DNA from: UBA6264 sp964531505
Lineage (GTDB): Bacteria; Patescibacteriota; Patescibacteriia; UBA2591; UBA6264
Direction of reading: 5' to 3'
NCBI GenBank assembly: GCA_964531505.1
Contig: CAZHDT010000016.1
Location: 1 to 14,612 of the forward strand
DNA length: 14,612 nucleotides
The number at the start of each line of letters is the position of its first letter. Position 1 is the first letter of the stretch. Below, piece after piece: positions 6,139-13,330 of this stretch. The position numbers and the translations under genes are program-made. Below the pieces are notes generated by a model. The model searched no databases. It saw only the letters and a program-made list of their open reading frames with translations, and was not told the origin of the DNA.

Positions 6139-6975
6139 TTATTTTTGGCAACCAGGGCAGTAATAAGTGCCGCGGCTGGCCAATTTTATTTTTTTAATTT
6201 TAAGGGAACAACGAAAACATTTCTGTTTTTCCCTCTGATAAACTTTTAATTTATTGGCGAATAATCCCCTTTTTCCTTCTACGTCTACATAGCGTTCGTC
6301 GCCAGCCGTTGTCCCGCGATTTTTTATCGCGGTTTTAATAATTCTAACCATTGATTGATAAATATCTTTTATTTCTTTTTCTGTCAAAGTATTAACTTTT
6401 CGGTCCGGTAAAACTTTTGCCAACCAACATATTTCCTGAGCGTAGATATTACCTATTCCCGCAATAAAAGACTGGTCCATTAAAAGAGGTTTTATTCTAG
6501 CATTTGGTTTTTCTAAAAGATTTTTTTTAAATTTTGAAAAAGTAAATTCTTTAGCCAAAAATTCCGGTCCGATTTTCATTTTTTCAAAAATACTTTCCAA
6601 ATCACTTGTTTTAACCAATTTAACATAACCGAATTGACGCAAATCATTATGCAGTAAACGGCTTTGGTCTGTAAAATAATAAATTAAATGGGTATACTTT
6701 TCTAAAATTTTGTTTTTTGGGGGGAAATAAATTAATTGCCCTGATAATTTTAAATGAATTAAAAGAGAACATTTGTTGGAAAGATTAATGATTAAAATTT
6801 TTGCCCGACGCTCAACATTTTTTATTTTTGCTTTCTCAATCGTCTTTTTGAAAAAATTAGGAGAAACTCCTTGAATCATTTTAGGCAATTTTATTTCCAC
6901 TAATTTAATAATTTTGCCTTTTATTTTTTTATTTAATTGATTTTTAATTGTTTCCACTTCTGGGAGTTCCGGCAT
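6139..6975 (-). CDS. mutM: Formamidopyrimidine-DNA glycosylase (Fpg/MutM)
   Basis: A bifunctional base-excision repair enzyme that removes 8-oxoguanine and formamidopyrimidines and nicks the abasic site. The start at 6975 is required: the mature enzyme uses Pro2 as nucleophile, and this ATG gives MPELPEVETI with Pro2 and Glu3; an upstream ATG at 7032 coincides with the predicted -35. The 278 residues match the family length. Other landmarks are RRAKIL (56-61, the conserved Lys), the helix-two-turn-helix (about 158-190, with GIGNIYAQE), GTTAGDERYVDVEGKRG (221-237) and a C-terminal zinc finger with Cys253, 256, 273 and 276 and the ASRGTYYCPGCQ end. All key residues are present, so it is probably active. 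It stands alone, convergent with tRNA-Pro. No Shine-Dalgarno is seen. Confidence 0.96.
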   Translation of the reverse strand: MPELPEVETIKNQLNKKIKGKIIKLVEIKLPKMIQGVSPNFFKKTIEKAKIKNVERRAKILIINLSNKCSLLIHLKLSGQLIYFPPKNKILEKYTHLIYYFTDQSRLLHNDLRQFGYVKLVKTSDLESIFEKMKIGPEFLAKEFTFSKFKKNLLEKPNARIKPLLMDQSFIAGIGNIYAQEICWLAKVLPDRKVNTLTEKEIKDIYQSMVRIIKTAIKNRGTTAGDERYVDVEGKRGLFANKLKVYQREKQKCFRCSLKIKKIKLASRGTYYCPGCQK

Positions 6976-7003
6976 ATAATTTTTATTTAATTTAATATTC
7001 TTT

Positions 7004-7032
7004 ATTTTATCCTTGGTTTGAAATGCTGGCAA
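7004..7032 (-). promoter_or_regulatory. mutM: Predicted mutM promoter
   Basis: TTGCCA (7032-7027), a 17-nt spacer and TAAAAT (7009-7004), each 5 of 6 to consensus, giving a leader of about 20 nt before the ATG at 6975. Confidence 0.65.
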
Positions 7033-7035
7033 GGC

Positions 7036-7076
7036 GCGGAGGCAATCTAAATTTAAATTAGAGATTGCTTCTCCGC
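7036..7076. repeat. Imperfect inverted repeat
   Basis: GCGGAGGCAATCT (7036-7048) pairs with AGATTGC-TT-CTCCGC (7062-7076): 13 bp with a 2-nt bulge around an AT-only centre. It lies directly upstream of the mutM promoter and abuts the tandem repeat at 7075. There is no T-run, so it is not a typical terminator. Confidence 0.7.
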
Positions 7077-7114
7077 CATTGGACGAGGTGCCATTGGACG
7101 AGGTGAAACCTCGT
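7075..7114. repeat. Two tandem 15-bp repeats ending in a palindrome
   Basis: GCCATTGGACGAGGT occurs twice in direct tandem (7075-7089, 7090-7104). The second copy then forms ACGAGGT-GAA-ACCTCGT (7098-7114), a perfect 7-bp hairpin. Together with 7036-7076 this is a compact repeat cluster between mutM and a gene of different base composition. Confidence 0.75.
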
Positions 7115-7148
7115 ACATTTTGCTTTTAAAAATTTCTTGGGCAGCTTA

Positions 7149-7177
7149 TTGACAAAAAGCGATTTTTGCGATAGAAT
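7149..7177 (+). promoter_or_regulatory. Promoter of the truncated secreted-protein gene
   Basis: A perfect TTGACA (7149-7154), a 17-nt spacer and TAGAAT (7172-7177). It is the strongest -35 match in the window. The leader ends with AAGGGGG just upstream of the ATG at 7218, one of the few clear Shine-Dalgarno sites here. Confidence 0.7.
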
Positions 7178-7217
7178 ATAATAGTTAATAATGTAAACCC
7201 TAAAAAAGGGGGATTCG

Positions 7218-7388
7218 ATGAAAAAAATCTTTAGCGTTCTTTTCATGACCGTGGTTGCGATTATCGCGATCACCATACCCAGCCCGGCATTTGCTGAATT
7301 GCCGGAGTTGAAAGTTTCCCAGGTCCGATTGTATACCGGACAATCTGCCCTGTCCTCAGGGTTTGGGGCAGCCGTGGTCGCATCAAAC
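7218..7388 (+). CDS. N-terminal fragment of a secreted protein of unknown function (cut by gap)
   Basis: The first 57 codons are visible before the gap. Residues 1-26 are a textbook Sec signal peptide: MKKIF, a hydrophobic core (SVLFMTVVAIIAITI) and a PSPAFA cleavage site, then ELPELKVSQVRLYTG. The product should be exported; nothing more can be said of its function. The start is supported by the AAGGGGG site and the promoter. By hand count 7261-7388 is about 55% GC with codons such as GTC, CTG and CGA, while neighbours are near one third GC and prefer TTA, AAA and GAA. The next known sequence after the gap is the end of pilC on the opposite strand, so this gene must end within the gap or belong to another locus joined here. 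Confidence 0.7.
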
Positions 7389-7488
7389 NNNNNNNNNNNN
7401 NNNNNNNNNNNNNNNNNNNNNNNNNNNNNNNNNNNNNNNNNNNNNNNNNNNNNNNNNNNNNNNNNNNNNNNNNNNNNNNNNNNNNNNN
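7389..7488. other. Assembly gap of 100 N
   Basis: Exactly 100 undetermined bases separate the secreted-protein fragment from pilC. The pilC stop codon (7491-7489) touches the gap. Anything downstream of pilC in the operon, such as prepilin genes, is unseen, and the join may not be contiguous in the genome. Confidence 0.98.
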
Positions 7489-8700
7489 TTAAATTGCGGA
7501 GGCTAATTTATACATCGGCATAATTACCGATGCCACCATGCCGCCAACGATCAGAGCTAGAAAAATAATAATCATTGGTTCGAGTAAGGTGACTAATTTT
7601 GCCAAAATATTCTCCACCTCCCGAGCGTAAAAACTAGCGATTTTATCCAAGATTTCATCCATTTTCCCAGTTTGCTCGCCAATTGACATCAAATGCGGAA
7701 GCATTTTAGGAATCCCCGGGGCGTCAATAAAAGCATCGCTAATTGAACGTCCCTCTTCCACATCAATTAAAGATTGTCTAATTAAATTTTCATAAACTGT
7801 ATTGCCCACCACTTTAGAAACAATTTTCAAACTGGAAGTTAAGGAAATACCACCGACAATCAAAGTTGAAAGGCTTTGAGTAAAACGAACTAAATAAATT
7901 TTTTGGAATAATGATCCAAAAACCGGCAATTTTAAAAGAATCCGGTCCCAAATCGCTTTTCCATTTTTGCTTTTTAAAAAAGCGCGGCCGAGAAAAAATA
8001 AAACAATTGCTCCCAAAATAATAAAAATAATATAATTTTTGAAAAAATCGCTTGTAGCAACTAAAATTCGCGTCGCTAATGGAAGCTCCACTCCTGATTC
8101 AATCAAAATTGTAGTCAATTTCGGAATAACAAAAATCATCATTAAAATCATAACCAGGGTAACTGCCACTAAAACAAAAATGGGGTAAATCATTGCTCCT
8201 TTAATCTTACTCATTAAATCATAGGTTTTTTCCTGCTCATCCGCCAAATATTTTAAAACCTCATCAAGTTTTCCAGCCGTTTCTCCGGCGCGAATCATAT
8301 TGATATAAAAATCGTTAAAAACATCCGGATATTTTGCAAAAGCCGATGATAATCTGGAACCGCCGCGGACATCTTCAGAAACCGAAGTCATAACTTTTCT
8401 TAAGGATTCTTTGCCAGTTTGGCGAGATAAAATTTCCAAAGCTTTAACCAACGGCAAACCAGCGGATATCATAACAGAAAGTTGGCGAGACAGAAAAACC
8501 ATATCCTTAGATTTAATTCTATCCAAAAAAGATAAATTTAAAGAACGTTTCCAAAAAGGCAAGTTTCCACTTTCTTTAAGAGAAATAATAATCAATTCCC
8601 GCCGATTCAGAGTTTCAATTGCCGATATTTGGTTAATGGCTTCAACGATTCCTTCAATTGTTTCTCCGGTTAAATTTTTTGCCTTATATTCAAATAACAT
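7489..8700 (-). CDS. pilC: Type IV pilus inner-membrane platform protein PilC
   Basis: PilC (GspF family) is the polytopic platform on which the cytoplasmic ATPases act during pilin polymerisation. The 403 residues show the family layout: a soluble N-terminus opening with FEYKAKNLTGETIEG, a first T2SSF domain (about 66-189, FLSRQLSVMISAGLPLVKAL), and a second (about 269-391, LVRFTQSLSTLIVGGISL). GEQTGKMDEIL (341-351) echoes GETAGKLDEVL (139-149) of the first half. Membrane segments lie near 171-193, 222-241 and 374-396. It appears complete; the stop abuts the gap. It follows the pilT-like gene by 19 nt, in the usual pilB-pilT-pilC order. No Shine-Dalgarno precedes the ATG. Confidence 0.96.
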   Translation of the reverse strand: MLFEYKAKNLTGETIEGIVEAINQISAIETLNRRELIIISLKESGNLPFWKRSLNLSFLDRIKSKDMVFLSRQLSVMISAGLPLVKALEILSRQTGKESLRKVMTSVSEDVRGGSRLSSAFAKYPDVFNDFYINMIRAGETAGKLDEVLKYLADEQEKTYDLMSKIKGAMIYPIFVLVAVTLVMILMMIFVIPKLTTILIESGVELPLATRILVATSDFFKNYIIFIILGAIVLFFLGRAFLKSKNGKAIWDRILLKLPVFGSLFQKIYLVRFTQSLSTLIVGGISLTSSLKIVSKVVGNTVYENLIRQSLIDVEEGRSISDAFIDAPGIPKMLPHLMSIGEQTGKMDEILDKIASFYAREVENILAKLVTLLEPMIIIFLALIVGGMVASVIMPMYKLASAI

Positions 8701-8719
8701 TTTTTTAATTTGCTAATTT

Positions 8720-9793
8720 TTATCTTCTTAAAAAAGAACGAAAAATGTCTTCGTTAACACAATATTTAACCGCATCTTCAGAAAGGATTTTGCCGGAAAT
8801 AACCAAGTCTGCCAAATATTGCTCTAAGGAAATAGAATTTTGGTCTTCAGTGGTTTGAATAACTCCATTTAGCTGATGAAGCCGGCCAGTGGCAATAATG
8901 GTTTTAACTGCCGGAGTAGCGGATACAATTTCCATAGCTCTAATTCTTCCCCCGCCGATTTTAGGCACTAAGCGGGAAACAATAATACCTCCTAAACTCT
9001 CGCTTAAAAAATATCTAATATCTTCTCTTTTTTCTCCGGGATAAAAATGAAGCACTCTTTTAATGGTTTTGACGGCTGAACCCGTATCCATCATGGCAAA
9101 CACCAGACTGCCTGCTTCAGCTAAAGCAAAAATTTCATCCATCACTTCGGCACTATTAACTTGGGAGACCATAACCACATCCACATTTCTTTGACGGACA
9201 TATTTCAAACCACTTAAAAATGATTTTGTATCTTTTCCCACTTCTCTTTGTTCCACTAAACTTTTAAAGCCATTCATAATTGATTTAATCGGCTCTTCAA
9301 TTGTGGTAATAAATTTATTTTGGTTTTTATTGATATGATCAAGCAGGGATATTAATAAAGTAGACCGACCAGAATCTCTAGGGCCGGTAACAAAAACGAT
9401 TCCTTTCAAAAGATTGGTAAAATCTTTAACCATTTCCGGCAAGTCTAATTCGCTTAAATCAGTAATTTCTTGGGTTAATAATTTTATCCGACAAGTGGCC
9501 GACCTTCTTTGAAAATAAAAATCGATTTGACAGTTCCCTATTTTCCCAATACTTCTAACAACAATAATTTCCCTTTGCTTCTCCATTTTTTCCTTTTCTT
9601 CCGAGCTGAGAAAAATATCCAATAATTCATTAATAAAAGAAACCGCGATTACTCCTTCGCCAGTCAAAGCTTTTAATTCCCCATTGATTCTAATAAAGGG
9701 AGTTTGGCCCGGCAAAAAATAAATTTCCGAGGCTTTTTTTTCCACTGTTTGCCGACAAATCCGGTTTAAAATAACTTCGGTTTGCGTATTCAT
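8720..9793 (-). CDS. pilT: PilT-like type IV pilus ATPase with degenerate nucleotide-binding motifs
   Basis: PilT hexamers normally power pilus retraction. The 357 residues align along the whole PilT fold: an N-terminal PAS-like domain (ASEIYFLPGQTPFIRINGEL), a RecA-like ATPase core (about 125-275), SLVEQREVGKDTKSF (178-192) and a C-terminal region with HQLNGVIQT. Key residues are changed. Walker A is GPRDSGRST (137-145), with Arg143 for the invariant Lys. The Walker B 'GEMRD' is SQVNS (210-214), losing the catalytic Glu and the Arg. The His box 'GTLHT' is AMMDT (233-237). The Asp box keeps TIEEPIK. The frame is intact, so this is not a decaying pseudogene. I infer weak or no ATP hydrolysis and a structural or regulatory role beside PilB. 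It lies 67 nt after pilB, with a palindrome between. Confidence 0.88.
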   Translation of the reverse strand: MNTQTEVILNRICRQTVEKKASEIYFLPGQTPFIRINGELKALTGEGVIAVSFINELLDIFLSSEEKEKMEKQREIIVVRSIGKIGNCQIDFYFQRRSATCRIKLLTQEITDLSELDLPEMVKDFTNLLKGIVFVTGPRDSGRSTLLISLLDHINKNQNKFITTIEEPIKSIMNGFKSLVEQREVGKDTKSFLSGLKYVRQRNVDVVMVSQVNSAEVMDEIFALAEAGSLVFAMMDTGSAVKTIKRVLHFYPGEKREDIRYFLSESLGGIIVSRLVPKIGGGRIRAMEIVSATPAVKTIIATGRLHQLNGVIQTTEDQNSISLEQYLADLVISGKILSEDAVKYCVNEDIFRSFLRR

Positions 9794-9831
9794 ATAAAAT
9801 TATATTTAAAAAATCAATTTAATATTTTTTT

Positions 9832-9860
9832 AAAGTTTGGTGGCTGAGCCACCAAACTTT
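9832..9860. repeat. Palindromic hairpin between pilB and pilT
   Basis: AAAGTTTGGTGGC, loop TGA, GCCACCAAACTTT: a perfect 13-bp stem starting right after the pilB stop. It shares the TTGGTGGC/GCCACCAA core with the repeats at 5613 and 5685. In the minus-strand message there is no T-run after it, so it may protect or partly terminate the transcript within the operon, lowering pilT and pilC relative to pilB. Confidence 0.75.
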
Positions 9861-11606
9861 TTATTCACGGGCGGAACGCAAAACTTCTTCCATGCTAATA
9901 ATTCCTTTTAAGGCTTTGATATAACCGTCTTTAATAATTTCTATCATCCCCTGCCGTTTAAATTCTTCTTTAACTTTATTAATCTTGCAACCGCTGGTAA
10001 TAATTTCTTTCATTTGGTCTGTTATTTCCAGAGCTTCAAAAATAGAAGTCCGTCCTTGATAACCTTCATTATTACAGCGAGAACAACCCTCTCCGCGATA
10101 AAATTTTAACCGGCCGGTTTTATTGTCACGATAAGAATCCAAATCTATCAGTTGGCCGGATTGTAATTCTTTTTCAATTGATTTTTCCAATTCAAGAGAT
10201 ACTTCGGTTTCTTTGGCGCAATGAGGACAAATTTTTCTTACTAATCTTTGAGCAATAATCAAATTCAAAGAAGAAGCAATTAAAAACGGCTCTATACCCA
10301 TATCAATCAGCCTTGGAACAGCGCCGAAAGCATCGTTAGTATGCAGGGTGGAAAGAACAACATGACCGGTTAAAGCGGCGTGAGTCGCTAATTCCGCTGT
10401 TTCCTGGTCGCGAATTTCCCCAACCATAATAATATCAGGGTCTTGACGGACAATGGAACGAAGCCCAGTGGCAAAAGTATATCCAATTTGAGGTTTTACT
10501 TGCGATTGATTAACGCCGGCTAAAAAGTATTCAATCGGGTCTTCCAAAGTGGCGATATTAACTTCTGATTTATTTAAAATTTTTAACGCGGCAAAAATAG
10601 TGGTTGTTTTACCAGAGCCAGTTGGTCCAGTAATTAAAACAAGTCCGTGAGGACGAGCTAAATTTCTTCTAATGGATTCTAAACCAATTCCCCAAAAACC
10701 CAAATCTTTTAAATCAAAAACCCTTTTGGCCGGGTCAAGCACCCTCATTACCACCTTTTCTTTATCAAATAAAGGCATAACAGATACCCTCAAATCAACT
10801 TTTCTTTTAGCAACCATAATTCTGATTCTCCCATCTTGAGGAATTCTGGTTTCATCTAATTTAAGATTGGCCATCACTTTAATACGGGAAATAATTGAGG
10901 CGTGCAAATGACCGGGCAACATAGCGGCTTCTTTTAAAACTCCATCAATTCGATAACGCACTCTGGTTTTTTCTGAAAATGGCTCAATGTGAATATCCGA
11001 GGCATCATTATCAACCGCGTATTTTAAAATAGAACCGACTAATTTACTAATGGGAGCGGCCTGCCCCATTTTTTCCAAATCGAGCTCCAGGGTTTCTTTA
11101 GCGGTTTTTGTCAAATCAAATCTTGATTCGGCGGCACCGACTGCTTCCTGAACTTCCACGGAAAGGCCTCCGTATTGGGCTAAAATATTTTTCAAAGCGG
11201 AAGCGGCGGCGGTATGGTATTCCACTTTCAAATTTTTTTGGCGAGCAATAAAATCAACTGCTTCTCTGGCTTTAAAATCACCGGGATTAAGCATCGCCAC
11301 TTTTAAAAAATTATTTTCCTGGCTAAAAGCAACCACATTATAATTTTCTGCCACATCTTTGGGAATAATACTTAGAATTTTCTGTTCCACAATTAAACCA
11401 TACAAGTCAGTAAGTTGGACATTATACATTTGGCTCTTTGCCCAAGCAATATCTTCTTCTGTTAAAAGATTCTTTTTTTCTAAAATTTCATCTGCTGGCA
11501 CGTTAATTTCCCTTGATTCAGCAATTAATTCTTTGAATTGCTGCTGAGAAATTTTTCCATGCTGGACCAAAAAAAGGACAACATTATTTTCCGCTTTTTT
11601 CAACAT
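9861..11606 (-). CDS. pilB: Type IV pilus extension ATPase PilB
   Basis: PilB hexamers drive pilin polymerisation from the cytoplasmic face. The 581 residues have a T2SSE N-terminal domain (about 1-150), a linker, the N2 domain (ASDIHIEPF at 202-210) and the ATPase core. All motifs are intact: Walker A GPTGSGKT (327-334), Asp box TLEDPIEY (353-360), Walker B with GEIRD (396-400) and His box STLHTND (419-425). A zinc-binding insertion has Cys460, Cys463, Cys508 and Cys511, as in PilB/GspE proteins. This intact ATPase contrasts with the degenerate PilT next to it. It starts 9 nt after the small membrane-protein gene. No Shine-Dalgarno is seen at the ATG. Confidence 0.97.
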   Translation of the reverse strand: MLKKAENNVVLFLVQHGKISQQQFKELIAESREINVPADEILEKKNLLTEEDIAWAKSQMYNVQLTDLYGLIVEQKILSIIPKDVAENYNVVAFSQENNFLKVAMLNPGDFKAREAVDFIARQKNLKVEYHTAAASALKNILAQYGGLSVEVQEAVGAAESRFDLTKTAKETLELDLEKMGQAAPISKLVGSILKYAVDNDASDIHIEPFSEKTRVRYRIDGVLKEAAMLPGHLHASIISRIKVMANLKLDETRIPQDGRIRIMVAKRKVDLRVSVMPLFDKEKVVMRVLDPAKRVFDLKDLGFWGIGLESIRRNLARPHGLVLITGPTGSGKTTTIFAALKILNKSEVNIATLEDPIEYFLAGVNQSQVKPQIGYTFATGLRSIVRQDPDIIMVGEIRDQETAELATHAALTGHVVLSTLHTNDAFGAVPRLIDMGIEPFLIASSLNLIIAQRLVRKICPHCAKETEVSLELEKSIEKELQSGQLIDLDSYRDNKTGRLKFYRGEGCSRCNNEGYQGRTSIFEALEITDQMKEIITSGCKINKVKEEFKRQGMIEIIKDGYIKALKGIISMEEVLRSARE

Positions 11607-11615
11607 AAAAAATCA

Positions 11616-11948
11616 TTATTCTTCTTCTTTTTGATTAATTCTAAATGGCATAAAAGGATTGACCCGACCCGATTCGGTTGTTTCAAGCCTTTCAATAAAA
11701 TCAAAAAAATTCTTATCGTATTTCATTTCCTTAAATTTGGGGTTATCAACAATCGTTTTAATTTTATCTATCTTGGGAATAGATTCTTTTAAATAGGCTG
11801 GCCTTAAAGCCCCTAACTCTAGATCTGATTTCCCCAGCCCTTTTCCTAATCCCAAAGTTTCACTGTTTCTTAAAACAAAAATAAAAACAATCAATAATAA
11901 AATGATGAAAACAATCAATGGGATATAATCTTTTTTAAATTTTGCCAT
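11616..11948 (-). CDS. Small single-pass membrane protein in the pilus operon, in the PilP position
   Basis: From the ATG at 11948 it is 110 residues: a short basic N-terminus (MAKFKKDY), one transmembrane helix (about 9-26, PLIVFIILLLIVFIFVL) and an extracytoplasmic remainder ending with SGRVNPFMPF and an acidic tail. The 'GRxNPFxPF' end recalls the motif near the start of the PilP lipoprotein domain, and the position after pilO is that of pilP, but there is no lipobox and the protein is short. I infer a reduced accessory subunit of the PilMNO complex. The ATG at 11948 is preferred to one at 11993 because the latter would overlap pilO by 41 nt and put a hydrophobic segment and basic residues ahead of the helix. 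Confidence 0.7.
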   Translation of the reverse strand: MAKFKKDYIPLIVFIILLLIVFIFVLRNSETLGLGKGLGKSDLELGALRPAYLKESIPKIDKIKTIVDNPKFKEMKYDKNFFDFIERLETTESGRVNPFMPFRINQKEEE

Positions 11949-11952
11949 ATTT

Positions 11953-12507
11953 TTATTCCAAATAATAACTTTGGATAGCCAGAGATGCGCCACTCCCCAC
12001 CCCGGTTAATGAAATTTCCCTGACATCCATAATCCTGACATTTTTTTCAATTTCCGCTAAATATTCTTTTATCATCTGATAATTTCCTTTTTTAAAATCA
12101 AGTTTAATGGTTAAAATGCCATTTTTAAAATCAAAAGCGAAATTAATTAACTCTAAATCCGACTGCTCCGCCAAAGCTTTAATTTGCTTTAAAATCAAAG
12201 GCACATCAACCTTTTCCGCTAAGACATATTTTATTTTTTCCAGTTCTGAAAAATTAATTTCATCCGCTTCCTGTTTCATTTTTTTTAATCTTTCCAGATA
12301 AGCCTTTTGTTCATTTAAAATTTCTTGCCTAATTTTTAAATCCAAAGGACCGCCGTTAAAAGTTTGGTCCATTTTCGGCTTAATAATCGCAAAATATCCG
12401 ATAAAAAAAGCGGCTAAAAGAAAAATAATAATTATCAGCCAATAATATTTGGCGACCATTATCTGATACCATTTCATTTTTATTCCTATTCTTTTTATTC
12501 TCGGCAT
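11953..12507 (-). CDS. pilO: Type IV pilus alignment-complex protein PilO
   Basis: PilO pairs with PilN in the inner membrane and links cytoplasmic PilM to the rest of the machine. The 184 residues have a short basic N-terminus, one transmembrane helix (about 22-41, YYWLIIIIFLLAAFFIGYFA), a coiled-coil-like helical stretch (about 55-95) and a C-terminal ferredoxin-like fold (about 98-184, with KGNYQMIKEYLAEIEKNVRIMDVREISL typical of the family). It begins 2 nt after the pilN stop. An alternative ATG at 12477 has AGGA about 6 nt upstream and would leave 174 residues with the helix intact; the choice is open. Confidence 0.88.
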   Translation of the reverse strand: MPRIKRIGIKMKWYQIMVAKYYWLIIIIFLLAAFFIGYFAIIKPKMDQTFNGGPLDLKIRQEILNEQKAYLERLKKMKQEADEINFSELEKIKYVLAEKVDVPLILKQIKALAEQSDLELINFAFDFKNGILTIKLDFKKGNYQMIKEYLAEIEKNVRIMDVREISLTGVGSGASLAIQSYYLE

Positions 12508-12509
12508 AA

Positions 12510-13283
12510 TTATTTTTTAAAAACATTATCCGCTAAAACCAAATTAAAATCCGCTTTAATGCCGATCGGAGTTTTAGCAATTCCAGAAGTAGAAACCTCT
12601 TTGATAAAATCCGTTGCTTGGGAAAAAACAACAATTTGCTGAGCAATTGATAAAAGGTCTTTTCCAGAACCATTTAAAATTATTCTCCCGTCTGTGTTGG
12701 CCTTGAAATCCCCAAAATAAACATCTGGAACAGTATACTCTTCCAGTAGGTCAAAAAATTTAGTCCAATAAATATGGTTATTTAAAATATTTTCCGTTCG
12801 AGTTGCCTTTTGTTCTAAATCAGCGATTTCATTACGGAGAGGAAAAAAAGAATTACTTTGCGCTTTAATAAATTGCATTTCTCTTTCCACTTCAACAACT
12901 TGAAAAGCTATTTTTTGGAAATGCCAATTGATATAAAGCCAAACCAAAATAAAAATACTTAAAATCACAAATAAATAAGCAAAAAGAATCAATGAACGAG
13001 AACGAACTAACCGGGGGATAATCATTGATTCCTCCGGCATTAAACTGATCTCCAATCCGCTTAAAGGCTGAATTTCTTCGTCTTTTTTGTTTCGTCGGGA
13101 AAAAAATTTCCTTTTTTTCTTTTCTTTTTCAACTGATTTTTGAGAAAATTCATCCAAAGCGATAAAATCTTTTCCCTTTTTAGAAAAAGCCTTATTTTTA
13201 AAAATAGAACCTAAACGTCCAGCCTGCTTGGTTTCGTTTAAAAATGGTTCTTTTTTATTTTTTTCCATTTCCATTAAATTCAT
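12510..13283 (-). CDS. pilN: Type IV pilus alignment-complex protein PilN with N-terminal extension
   Basis: PilN binds PilM through a short cytoplasmic motif and forms heterodimers with PilO. The 257 residues contain LEISLMPEE (77-85), which matches the 'INLLP' PilM-binding motif, then one transmembrane helix (about 98-118), a coiled coil (about 122-160) and a ferredoxin-like C-terminal half (DVYFGDFKANTDGRIILNGSG). Unlike classical PilN, where that motif is at the very N-terminus, there are about 76 extra residues ahead of it, highly charged and basic (KKKRKFFSRRNKKDEE near 55-70) and probably disordered in the cytoplasm. The start is uncertain: ATG also occurs at codons 4 and 6. It lies 47 nt after pilM. 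Confidence 0.87.
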   Translation of the reverse strand: MNLMEMEKNKKEPFLNETKQAGRLGSIFKNKAFSKKGKDFIALDEFSQKSVEKEKKKRKFFSRRNKKDEEIQPLSGLEISLMPEESMIIPRLVRSRSLILFAYLFVILSIFILVWLYINWHFQKIAFQVVEVEREMQFIKAQSNSFFPLRNEIADLEQKATRTENILNNHIYWTKFFDLLEEYTVPDVYFGDFKANTDGRIILNGSGKDLLSIAQQIVVFSQATDFIKEVSTSGIAKTPIGIKADFNLVLADNVFKK

Positions 13284-13330
13284 TTGTCGTTTCTTATTTT
13301 ATTTTTTAAAAAAATTTCTTTTTAAAATTA

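Noticed and set aside
6976..7032. Longer mutM with 19 extra N-terminal residues
   Set aside because: The enzyme needs Pro2 as catalytic nucleophile, and the extension overlaps the predicted promoter, so the ATG at 6975 is used.
7218..7523. A plus-strand frame that appears to continue through the N-run into the pilC end
   Set aside because: The residues after the gap come from the antisense of pilC, and reading across an undefined gap is not meaningful. Only 7218-7388 is supported.
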